Shown here piece by piece: positions 31,003-41,635 of a stretch of DNA of 64,000 nucleotides. The notes under the pieces were generated by a model that did no database searches, was not told the origin of the DNA, and worked only from the letters and a program-made list of their open reading frames with translations. The translations under genes were made by a program, and so were the position numbers. The DNA lies in contig JARKIF010000003.1 in the NCBI GenBank assembly GCA_029378245.1, positions 992,001 through 1,056,000 on the forward strand, read 5' to 3'. The DNA is from Roridomyces roridus. Taxonomy: Eukaryota > Basidiomycota > Agaricomycetes > Agaricales > Mycenaceae. Position 1 is the stretch's first letter; every line of letters begins with the position of its first letter.

Positions 31003-34000
31003 ATGAGCTGCTCTCACTCTCACTCACGTCCGACGCAGCCAGCCGCTGCCCCAGCATACCCCGAACTCAACCTGAGCTCCGGGGCCAAATGGATCAAGAA
31101 CCTGACCAAGGACCGACTTGGGCAGTTCAACGGTGGACACTTTGGCGACGTGAATCTCGGCTCTGCGCTCTTTACACGCAAGGAGGATGGCAAGGACTTT
31201 GTGGACCTTAAAGTGTGCGTTCCCTGGGCTGCTGGGTTATGATGAGCGGAAGCTCAAATGGTCTGTTGCAGGTGGAGTGCTCCGGGGCTGACCAAACCGT
31301 CGTTCGAGGAGGCTATGAAGCAGGACTTCAAGGAGGCGAAGAAGGGTGATTCGTTTGGGCCTAGCTGTGGGTAATTCCTCGATTTCGGGTGCCTGGCTGA
31401 CGATGCACTAGGGACGAACCACTGGTGGAAAGTGACCCTTACGATTCCAGAATCATTTGCGGATTATGAACGGGTTCAATGTGTGTTGTTTCGCTCTCTT
31501 TCCACACACGTATTTATCTTGCTCAGTTGAATTCGACCCCGGATGCGAGGCTATGATATTCACCACGGACGGAGAGCCGCTGCAAGGCATTACGGGTGGT
31601 TACGGTGGCGACCGGCGTGTCGAATACATCATTCCCGAAGCAGCGCGCAAGAAGGGTGTTCATGAGCTCGTCATCGAGTCTTCTTGCAACGGTATGTTCG
31701 GCATGGCTGGTGGTGGAATCGGGCCCCCGGACCCAAACCGCTACTTCAGCCTCGACATGGCCGACGTTGTGGTGCCAAACCAGGAAGCATGGCGCCTTTT
31801 GTGGGATTTCCAGACATTGCGCGAGCTCGTGGATACGCTGCCGGGAAATACGCCGCTGCAGAACAAGGCGCTCGTGACCGCCAACGCGATCATGAACACC
31901 TTTTCGCACACGGACCTCTCTTCCATCAAACGCGCGCGACACCTCGCGGAGGATGTCTTTGGCGAGGGCTGGGAGAAGCTTGGAGCAGGAATCTATGACG
32001 AGAAGGACGGTGAACGAAGCCTTGTGTGGGGTATTGGCCAGTGCGTACTATTACCGACTTGAGAACTTGACTAATGCGAATGCAGTTGCCACATTGACAC
32101 GGCTTGGCTCTGGCCGTACAGTGTGACGCAGCAAAAGACGGCGCGTTCGTGGGCGACACAGCTTGATCTCATGGAGCGCTACCCCGAGCATCGCTTTGCT
32201 TGCAGCCAAGCTCAGCAATACAAATGGCTCGAGGCGCAGTATCCGACGCTTTTTGAGCGCCTGACGACGCAAGTGCTTGCGGGCAAGTTCCACCCCATCG
32301 GTGGCTCGTGGGTCGAGAACGACTCCAACATGCCAAGTGGTGAGGCGCTTGTGCGCCAATTCCTCTTTGGGCAGAGGTACTTCGAGGCCAAGTTCGGCAA
32401 GCGCTGCGAGACGGCGTGGCTACCCGACTCGTTTGGGCTTACGGGCGCGTTGCCCCAGATTATCCGCGGCTCGGGAATGAAATATTTCTTCACGCAGAAG
32501 CTGTCTTGGAACAACATGTGAGTGCCCGTCTTGCTTTTATTGGTTTGGGCTGAACAACTTTGTAGCAACAACTTCCCACACTCAACCTTTAACTGGGTCG
32601 GCATCGACGGGACGCAGGTGTTGTGCCACATGACTCCTGTGGACACTTATACGGCACAGGCAACTGTCGGGGACGTTAATCGGGCTATTACCAACCACAA
32701 GGTCGGTCGCTCTCTGCTGTACTGCTTATTTGCTCACGCGTGGAATAGAACCTGGAATCATCGGATACTTCGTTACTCGTGTTCGGGAATGGTGACGGTG
32801 GAGGTGGTCCACTTCCGAAAATGCTTGAGAACGTACGTTGCCCTTTCATTTGATTTGGATTGAAAGGGCATGCATTCATTGTTTTCAGTTGCGTCGCATG
32901 CGTGCGGTGACGAACAACAATCGGGAGCTTCCGCCCGTTCATATGGGTCGCTCTGTTGACGAGTTCTTTGACTACCTTTCGGAGAGTACCAACGCGGGCA
33001 AGACGCTGCCGAATTGGAATGGGGAGTTGTATCTTGAGTTCCACCGCGGGACGTATACATCCCATGGCGAGTACTTTGGCCATATATCTTGGTGGAAGAC
33101 GCTGATGTTTCCCAGGATCCATCAAGAAGGGCAACCGTCATTCGGAAATCCTGCTTCGTGATGTCGAGGTGCTTCAAAAATGTCTTTTGACTTTCATTCG
33201 TCCTGACTTGGGTATAGCATGTCGCAACACTTGCTTCGCTGATCGGCGGGAAGAAGTATGTCTATCCCAAACAGTCGCTCAATGACTGCTGGGAGAAGGT
33301 GCTCCTGAATCAATGTAAGATTCTTCTGCTTTTCCTGTTTTTGCTGGCTCACCTTCCTTTTCTGTCAGTCCATGATGGTAAGAATGTCCCCGTTTTCACA
33401 TTAGCGTCCACTAATCTATTACACGCCAGTGCTCCCGGGATCTGCCATGTAAGTGGTATAACTCGCACTCTAGATTCCACGCTCAAGGAATCACAGTGGT
33501 ATGGTGTATGATGATGCGGAGAAGCTGTACAAGGAGGTTCGCAAGGACGGTGACAAGATGCTCGACGATGCTTTGGACGTCATCCTCGGCGACTCTCAAC
33601 GAGTAACTCCCACTACTCGCATCACGTCCCTCGATCGGGTTGTTGCCTACAACACCACTTTCTTTCCCCGCCGCGAAGTCGTGCGTCTGCCGCTCGCTGC
33701 GGGTATCAGCAGCGCGGCCAAGGCACAGGTCTCGCAAATCTCAGCGGATGGGAAGGAGGGATATGCTGTCGTCCATTGTGCGGGTGGCGCGAGCCCCGCA
33801 GCGTTGTCCATGACGCCCATTACGGAGGCGTGGGGCTTCACTCCCGTGTCTGGTGCGTCTGACACGAATTATTTGTACATGTATGGCTGACGCGTGACCG
33901 TGAAGTGTACACCAATGGCTCTGACCACTTTGTGTTGCGCAACTCGACTGTGCAGCTTACCATCTCAAAGGGCAGGATCACGAGTCTTTTGGATGTGCAT

Positions 34001-35544
34001 CTCAAGCGCGAGCTCATTCCCAGCGGGGAGACGGGTGGTTTGGTCATCTTTGAAGATCGTCCCAACTTTTGGGACGCCTGGGGTGCGTTATCCAGCTTCT
34101 ATTTGTCTCCTTGTCTTATTTTTCGATCTAGACGTGGAGATTCACCATCTCGAGAAAGCTACTCAGCTTGAATTTACCAACGTTTCAATCGTCGCGCAGG
34201 GTCCCCTTCGCGCGTCGGTCCGTGCCGAGGTTGTGTACGGGCAGAGCACGATCAGCGTTACTGTGAGTCTGCCCCATTCGGACGCTGGGGAGGTACTCAT
34301 CCCTATGATAGATTTCCCTTGACGCTGTCCCTGGTCCGTGTACCTCCCCTCGCTGATTTGCGTTCTCTAATGCGACGCTGTAGCCACCACGAAATTGGAC
34401 TCGAGGTCGATGTTCCGTTTCGATGCCTGGGTGGATTGGCACCAACGCCACGAGTTCCTCAAGTGTACGAGCTCTTCCTTTGTTCCTTTGCGACACTTGC
34501 TGAGATGGGAGCAGTCGAGCTTCCACTCAATATCCACAGTGACACTGCGACATACGAGACCCAGTTCGGGCATCTGCAGCGCCCGACGCACAAGAACACT
34601 ACGTGGGATATGGCGAAGGTTGGTTGTATTTTGCCTGCTCACAAGGATGCTCATGAACGACGTTCGTAGTTCGAGGTCTGTGGTCACAAGGTGTGTATTG
34701 TCATATTTGACATTTCTCTGGTGTTGATGTCTCGTCAAGTACGCCGATCTGAGCGAGTATGGCTACGGTGTCGCGTTCCTTTCCGAGTCCAAGTACGGAT
34801 TTGCATGCCAAGGAAACATACTTCGGATCTCCTTGCTGCGCGCGGCAACTGAGCCGGATGCAGAGCAGGATCAAGGCGCGTTCTTTGACCTTGTTCCCCT
34901 GCTAGGCTGACGAAAAGCATCCCAGGCGAGCATACGTTCTCTTGGGCTGTCATGCCCCACAAGGGTCACTTCTTGGAGTCGGACGTGCCTACCGCCGCGT
35001 ACCTCTTCAACTCTCCTTTGTACAGTAAGTGCTGGAATCTCTTCCGGGTCCCAAATCGCTCATTCTTGGTAGTGCGTATATTGACCGATGGAGCCTCCGC
35101 TCGCGCCCTCGAAACCACCACCAACTCGCCCTTTGCCGTCAGCGGGGCCCCGAACGTCATCCTCGAGACCGTCAAACGTGGGGAAGACGACGCATTCAAG
35201 GCTGGTGGGCCTGCCACCATTGTTCTCCGTTTATACGAGGCGTTTGGTGGGCACGCCAATGCGCAGCTGCGTGTTGCTGCTGGGCTTGGGGTCGAGGAGG
35301 CGTATGAGACGAATTTACTCGAGGACGCGTCGGAGGATGTTCCACTGGCGGTTGTTCGCTCTGAGGGTATGGCGCACCAAGTCGGTTTGGACTTGTCCTT
35401 CCGCGGGTTTGAGGTCAAGACGGTCAAGTTGGTGCTTAGGGGAAAGAAGATGAAAACGTGAGCTCACTTGTGGTCAAAGCATTCGGAGCTGACTCGGTTT
35501 TCGGCAGGGAGAAGCGCGAGAGCTGGGTGACTGTCGATGCGTGA
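31003..35544 (+). CDS. AMS1: Alpha-mannosidase, GH38 (Ams1 class)
   Basis: A many-exon gene from [12 protein letters not shown] to SWVTVDA, roughly 1,050 residues. The N-terminal domain has [13 protein letters not shown]. The GH38 core has [20 protein letters not shown] (zinc ligands His and Asp), [37 protein letters not shown] with the nucleophile Asp, and [19 protein letters not shown], which is split over 9-nt and 19-nt exons. [14 protein letters not shown] and [20 protein letters not shown] and [15 protein letters not shown] mark the C-terminal domains. The enzyme removes alpha-linked mannose from oligosaccharides in vacuole or cytosol. Two introns appear to use GC donors (33068, 34881). 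The 3' end is duplicated at 50096-50420. Confidence 0.92.
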
Positions 35545-35773
35545 ACATTGGAATGTGGACGATGTTATCTATTTAACAGACTGTATATAACGGGGCGTCA
35601 TGCCACTGTGTACTGTAATCGTACTCTGAATAAATCGTTGCGATGATGTATGCTCGGAATCAGTTTCGAGCGCAAATCGGCGCAGAGTATAGTATTGTGT
35701 AGGTAGAATAATTAAAAGACGGTGAGGTAGTAGGAATGTACAAATACATTGAGAGTGGGATAGGATGTATGTC

Positions 35774-35819
35774 GATACAGTGGGTACAGTGTACAAGATA
35801 CAGTGGGTACAGTGTACAA
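35774..35819. repeat. 23-bp tandem repeat
   Basis: Two exact adjacent copies of a 23-bp unit starting GATACAGTGGGTACAG lie downstream of the mannosidase. The right duplication copy lacks the second unit. Confidence 0.9.
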
Positions 35820-35882
35820 GAGAGGTAGAGCTACAAGAGTAAGTGGGTACAGTTGCTGCCCAAAATATAAAGAAAAGGTAAC

Positions 35883-37274
35883 TTAATCAATTTTGTTGAT
35901 GTAATATTCTCGACCTTTGCCCTTGTCCACGCGACTCGGAGGCGGCTTGTTTTCCTTGTCCTTCTCCTCATCCTCCAGGATGACTTCGATCGCCAAAGGC
36001 ATCACTTTTCCACCTTGCAGCAGTAGCGAGGTCAAATGGGCCGTTTGGTCGATGGGTGAAAGACCTGTCCACAGTTCCATGAGCTGGTCGAGCGCCAACA
36101 ACGCAGCTTCGGCTCTGAGAGGTTCCGGGTGGGTGGGGCTATCGACTGGAGTTGCCTTGTCGTGCAACGCCGCCTTTACACAAGGGTGTGCGCGCTGGAC
36201 AAGGACGAGCACCGCCCCAGACCTCTCCAACCGGCTCAGGGCGGACCATCCAACCAACAGCGCCTGCAGGGCAGCAAACGCCCTGCTCGGAATGTTTCCA
36301 TTGCCGCCAGAGGAAGTTCCAGCCTCGGCAGCCTGGCGACGCAAGGCGGCGGCGGACGATTCGGCAACGGGGTCGTGCGAACGGTCATCGAATGGCTTAG
36401 ATGAGGCTAGGTGAATGGTGACCGTCGTGTTGGCATCGACACACTCGTTGGTGTTGGCTGGGGGGATGGCGGCATCGAGCACGCTGTCGATCTCCTGCTG
36501 GAGGCGAAAGCGCAGAGGTAGTGCATCGGGAGTCCCATGGTCCATGCGGTAAGACTGCAAGGTCATGCCGACGGCAACCAAGACGCCAGCCATCAAGGCG
36601 AAAAACCCAATTTTGAGCCAGCGAGCCAGTCGATCATCAGAGCCCAACGAGGCCGTGGGCTGAGGCTGAGGGGGCGGAACGACGGTCTCCTCCTCGACGG
36701 TCTCTAATGGGGGAACGTCGATGCTGGGCTCGCGCTCGGGAGTCGACGAAGAGGCGGGACTGGAGGGAACCTGGCGTGCCCGACGGTGGACTTCCGATCG
36801 CTGGATGTGCAGCGTGTTAGAGGATTCGTCTCGGGGCTCGTGGAATGATTCTGAATCCTCCGTGTCCAGAATCCCAGTAGCTGGAGCTGCGACACTGGTG
36901 GAAGCGGCTTCGGACTCAGTCGGCGCCAGCTTAAGCGGCTCGCAGTCAAGAGAAGAGGGAAGAGGGAGAGTGATGTTGTTTGGCGAAACGAAGACGATAG
37001 CCGCGGGAGGATGAACGGGGAAGCTGGGTATGTTGGAAGGAGTCGTAGCGCTATCCGCTGTGTACGAGGAGGGCGAAATGGGCGCAAAGTTCGAGTAGGC
37101 GGGCGAAGGGCGAGGGAATTGGTAAACAAATAGAGCGACTTGGATATGCTGGGCAGCGCCTAGGGCTTGTTGCTGGATGTACAGTGTCGCGCCTGTTTGC
37201 TGCATCACATGGACTGTCCCCTGGAGGAGCAGGACGGTCAATGCAGTCTTAATGGCTTGAAGTAAAAGCAGCAT
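35883..37274 (-). CDS. Unknown single-exon Ser/Pro-rich membrane protein (left copy)
   Basis: One open frame of 463 residues. The N-terminus (MLLLLQAIKTALTVLLLQG) is hydrophobic and could be a signal or anchor. Residues about 50-215 are Pro/Ser/Thr-rich. A second hydrophobic helix, WLKIGFFALMAGVLVAVGM, lies near residue 232, followed by an Ala/Leu-rich helical domain (FAALQALLVGWSALSRLERS, LLALDQLMELWTGLSPIDQT) and an acidic-basic tail (DEEKDKENKPP, VDKGKGREYY). No family was recognised. It is divergently transcribed from the multi-TM gene at 37431 with only 156 bp between starts, so they may share a promoter. The right-copy partner (50659) has diverged far more than the flanking genes. Confidence 0.75.
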   Translation of the reverse strand: MLLLLQAIKTALTVLLLQGTVHVMQQTGATLYIQQQALGAAQHIQVALFVYQFPRPSPAYSNFAPISPSSYTADSATTPSNIPSFPVHPPAAIVFVSPNNITLPLPSSLDCEPLKLAPTESEAASTSVAAPATGILDTEDSESFHEPRDESSNTLHIQRSEVHRRARQVPSSPASSSTPEREPSIDVPPLETVEEETVVPPPQPQPTASLGSDDRLARWLKIGFFALMAGVLVAVGMTLQSYRMDHGTPDALPLRFRLQQEIDSVLDAAIPPANTNECVDANTTVTIHLASSKPFDDRSHDPVAESSAAALRRQAAEAGTSSGGNGNIPSRAFAALQALLVGWSALSRLERSGAVLVLVQRAHPCVKAALHDKATPVDSPTHPEPLRAEAALLALDQLMELWTGLSPIDQTAHLTSLLLQGGKVMPLAIEVILEDEEKDKENKPPPSRVDKGKGREYYINKID

Positions 37275-37430
37275 CTGGATGAAAGCTCAGCGAGAAACGC
37301 GAAATTGCACTGGGCGAGACGAACCGTGCTCGTAGCGCTGATGAAGTTCGAGGCAAGAACGCGTCCACAAGTGTCAACAACTCGACGGTCACGCTTGAGA
37401 CAGTTTACATCTTGATCCCGTACCACCACC

Positions 37431-39084
37431 ATGCCCTTCTCCATCTCTGCCATCTTTGCTCTCCCCCGCGCCCTCGTTGGACTCCTCGTCACCAGGCAGG
37501 CTGCTTATCTCGCGGCACCGGCAGCTCCCAAGTACACGCCAACTCGTACTACGGAGATCTACCTGGAGCCCACCAGATGCCTCCCGAGCCCAACAGCCAG
37601 CGGACCCATCGAGTTTCCCTACCATCTCCTCATAGGCCTCGCGGCTTTATCGATCGTCACCTGCTTCGCCATTCTCCAGACCTCAGCACCCGCCCAAGCG
37701 TCAGCACCAGCACCACTAGTGCCAAGGTCATGTCCAGAGAAGTCGTTGCCGCCACCATCGCCGCCGAGAGCGCCCTTCACCACCCTTCTCCGACTATACG
37801 CGTTCGGCATTCTCGCATATCTCATCACCCGCGACTACGAATGGCCGATTTCCACAACTCCAGATGTTGTGCCCGTCATCGACACCGGCCTCCAGCAGCT
37901 CGAATCCACGTTCACAGATGGCCTTGAAGCAGCCATGTCGCTTAGTCGCCATATTCACGCGCATGGCCTGAACTATCTCAAGACACTGCTCCTCGCGGTG
38001 ATAGGCCATTGTTTGGGACTCCTTGTCGTCCTTGCCCATCGACGGCTCCGTGACCTCATCTACCGCCGCCGCCGTGATGTCTTTTCCGCTGTTCAAAGAA
38101 CGTGGCCTTTACCGGCTATGTTCTCACTCCCGCCGACCCTTTTCACCTTGCACCCTCAATTCAACTGGATTCCCTGGATGAGTTACTATTTCGCCTGCCG
38201 CGACAAATATCTCCCGAGCCTACAACAAGTCCGGCGCAGTGTGGTTTTGTCGCTTCCTTCTATTCCTATTCAAAGTATTTCCGTAAGTCTTCAGTCCAAC
38301 TGATTGTCGTGTGTGCTCAAGGCTTTGCTCTAGATGATCCTCGGTCCCTCGACTATATATATCATCATCACATCCCTTTGGACTCTGTCTCTCCTCCTCG
38401 TCCGGCTACCTACCGTGATACGCCATACAATTTCGGAGGTGAAACGGTCCCGCATGACGCGTTGTGTCCTGGTCTACAATGCGACCTTCACTGGGCTCTT
38501 CTATGCCATTGCGGTGGTTCTGTTCCAGTTACTAGAATCGGAGGTGATGGGCCCCGATGTCATCCGGTGGATTTCGGACCTCGAAGCGCGGGTCTTCTTT
38601 TCGTCAGACGCGCGCAGTCAACTTTGGGACTTTTATCGGCTGTCTCGAGAGCGCCAAAGCAACTGGCGGATGGTCCAAACCAGACAGTTATACAAGATTA
38701 TACGGTTGATGTGGACGACAAGCTGGGAGTCGCTTCATTGGGGTCAGAAATTGGTGAGTATCTCTTCGGCCAATACACTCTTTTGCTCACTTATTTCCAG
38801 CTTATCGTCATGCCTGTGGTGGCATTCTACGCCTACTTTTATATCGTCAGTCTCATCCACTCGATCCTTGCCTCTCGCTTATCCCGTTTAGATGCCAAGG
38901 GCGCGACCGTTGATACGCAAGGTCCGATTGAAGATACTGCTTTGGACCCATCCGGACCATCGACGTCGATGGTAAAGGTGTGTGGTACCTTCCACCCTTT
39001 TCTTCCGTCCCTGATCTCGTCAATCAGAACACCATCCGACTATACCCCACGACCTCGATGAAGATGATTGGCAAGCGGCGATGA
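37431..39084 (+). CDS. Unknown multi-TM membrane protein (left copy)
   Basis: Exons 37431-38282, 38334-38753, 38801-38977 and 39028-39084 give 501 residues. Hydrophobic helices include LLIGLAALSIVTCFAIL, LLLAVIGHCLGLLVVLAH, IYIIITSLWTLSLLLV, LFYAIAVVLFQLL and IVMPVVAFYAYFYIVSLIHS; HRRLRDLIYRRRR is a basic loop. DARSQLWDFYRLSRERQSNW is strongly conserved with the right copy. No family was recognised. The last exon is uncertain: an alternative frame over the same bases reads DEDDWQAAMTRRLEE and stays open for longer, with a frame-preserving 3-nt indel in the other copy, so the true C-terminus may differ. Confidence 0.7.
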
Positions 39085-39834
39085 CCAGACGACTAGAAGA
39101 AGTGCCCAACGCAACCCGAGCCTCAAAACACCGCGAGAGATGATTCGTGAATATATTCCGGAGGGACACGCGCGAAGCTGCCCGGTGCGGCCATGAAATT
39201 TACCGAGGACGCTCAGTTCTTTTCGCCACCGACAACCTTCTCACCTCCGCTACGATCATAAACGGTGTTTTTGTTGCTTTGACGTGCGTCTTCCTGCCTC
39301 ATTCCATTCATTATAACTGAGCGTCCTCCAGTGCGAGCCGTGCTTGTGTCGTTTGGATTCTATGCCGCCTCCCTCTCATCCCACTTCTTGGTCGTGGTTA
39401 TACCCGCAGCTGTATCCAGCTTGCACCTCCATAGATTTCTTTTTTTTATCTCTTTACTACCTCTCTATCTCAATATCTCTCATCCATATCTCTCAATCTC
39501 TTTATCTCGACCTCTATCTCTCTCAGTACGAACCTCATTTCAATATACATCTTGCTTGATTGGATTTCTCGAGCGCACTCATGAGCACCGTGAGGTCCAT
39601 GGTCAGAAGAACAGGAATCATAAACGCTGGATACAGTATGTGGTACAGTTGATTCGATACGACTACGTCGAAAGTCTTTCCTCTATCAAAGAATCCTAGG
39701 CCTCGCATCCGAACGCCAATGATGCTGATTCCTGCTGTATATGGCGTGCCGAGCGGGAATCTAGAGCCACAATCGGAATGTCGACGAGTATTCGGCAGTG
39801 CTTGATTAACGATGGAGCCGTCCTTGCCAGGACT
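39085..39834. other. Intergenic region with CT-rich low-complexity tract
   Basis: Between convergent genes. A pyrimidine-rich stretch with repeated TCTCTATCTC words lies at about 39440-39530. An open frame with a hydrophobic segment (VLVSFGFYAASLSSHFLVV, from 39336) is conserved in the right copy but has no clear start or partner exon, so it was not called. Confidence 0.5.
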
Positions 39835-41537
39835 TCATCCGCCTCCACGACTGACTGGGACGCCGCCACCGACAACTCCACCACGACCTCTGCCCCCACG
39901 ACCGCCTCTGCCACCACGCCCACCACCACCACCTCCACGTGCTGCGCCAGGATTGAAGTTGACGGGGATCAAACCAGCTTGAGGTGCCACCTGGACATCG
40001 CCGTCGATCCGATGAACGACAACAGGTGCAACGACTGGATCGCGTTGGAGGATGCTCGGTACAGCGCTACCGCTGGCCGTTGATACAACCACACCGCCGC
40101 TGACGCTTTCCTTGCGTTGCGGGATCGGTCTGTCTTTGCGAGGTGGTGCGGCCGGATTACTGGTACCGTCTTTACTACTGTTTTCGCCAGCAGCTGCCGC
40201 CGCTGCTGCTGCCCGTTCGCGTTCGCGCTCTCTACGCGATTTGCGTTCGGCACCACCACCTGCACCAGTTGAAGTCCCGCAACGCCTGCACCACTCAATG
40301 CAGCTTCAAACTGACGCGAGGCAAGCCCAATGACGGGACGTGTCCGGCGTTGGAGCTCCGCGTTAGGGCCTGGGTTGGCAGCAGATGCGACAGAGACTTC
40401 TGTCGGTACAGCAGGCGGACCTGGGATGCGCTGTTGTTGTTGTTGTTGCTGCTGCTGCTGTTGGCGCATGGCTTTGGGCGCTTTAGGCGGACGAGGTGGA
40501 GCTGCATTCGCAGCAGCAGGCTGAGGATTGGAGGGACCAGCCTTGGAAGGGCCCGCCGCCCCAGGTTTCCCTGGCTGAGCCTGATTCGTTGCTGCGGCGG
40601 CCTTCTTTGCGGCTTTCTTGCTGAGTGGCGCGCCAGTGGCAGAGGCAGCAGGTGCGGCAGGGGCATTGGCGGCATTCTTCTTCTTGGCCTCCTCCCTCTT
40701 CTGCTGAGCAATTTGACGGATGGCGGTTTCCTTCTCCCGCTGAGCCGATCTCTCAGCCTTGAGAGCCTCCAAAAGCGGGGTGGTTTTGGGAGGCGGCGGT
40801 GGTTGATTCGCTGCCACTACGAATGAGATTAGAGACGTTGATAGTTTGGACGACTCCACGACATACTGAGAGACTCGAGGGTTACAGGCTCGTTGGAAGC
40901 TTGAGCCTTGAGCGACTCTAGGAACGAAATATAGTCTTCATCTGTGCACCGATAAGTATCGGCTCATGAGATCGAGTCAATGCAACGAACCGCTCTCGAT
41001 AGTACCGCTGCGCGCGTCGGCCTTCTTCTTCTCGGGCGGAACCTTTTGGTATGGCGCAAACTCCACCACGGCGTAGGATTCGTTCCCTACGCGGGCTTCA
41101 GACCAAGAACAACGACAGAGAGCAGATTACACACCAGCTTTGTCGCGAAACAAATGCCCGTCATAATCTCGACCAAACTGCGCGAGCTGCTCCTCGCTCT
41201 TGAAAGCGATGTATGCCCGAGACGGAATATTCTCCTTGTTCAGCCTTGTAGAATGGTTATCGGACGCCCGGTGAGGTAGAGGGATATGTACCGTTTACGC
41301 AGCTTGCCTGGGTAGAATGCCTTCCAGGTGACGGTCTCGTCAGAGACCCATTGCTGCACGCTCTTCCAGAAGATATCTTCCGGGAGATTGGGCGGGAGCC
41401 GACGGACGACGGTCTTGAGACGTTCGGCGGACTGTGGTGGCTGAGAGAGCGCTCTCTGTCCTTCTTTTTCTCTTTCTCCTTCTTCTCGCGTTCGCGTCCT
41501 TCTTGCCGGGTTTGGATGGTGGTCCTTTCGATGACAT
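39835..41537 (-). pseudogene. UPF3: UPF3, broken left copy
   Basis: It aligns along its length with the intact right-copy gene (54688-56387). Two single-base deletions in the charged N-terminal stretch (near 41494 and 41450) shift the ATG at 41537 out of frame with the RNA-recognition-like domain, so translation from it ends after about 65 residues. A net one-base loss near 40272 shifts the C-terminal third, ending in a stop at 39969 and losing the RGG-rich tail, which is still open in the old frame to 39835. The Smg4/UPF3 domain (LKTVVRRLPPNLPEDIFWKS, SRAYIAFRSEEQLAQFG) is otherwise well kept, so the decay is recent. An upstream ATG at 41572 could give an altered N-terminus in frame with the domain. 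Confidence 0.8.
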
Positions 41538-41635
41538 GCCGGTCCCGCCTCAATCACATAAGCAGCCTTCATCGGCGACCAGGTACTTCATGGAATGCTA
41601 CTGAAATACGCGATAAATCCTATGGAATTCCCTCC

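Noticed and set aside
39969..40859. Separate Ala/Pro/Gln-rich gene
   Set aside because: It is the large last exon of the UPF3 left copy in a shifted frame, not an independent gene.
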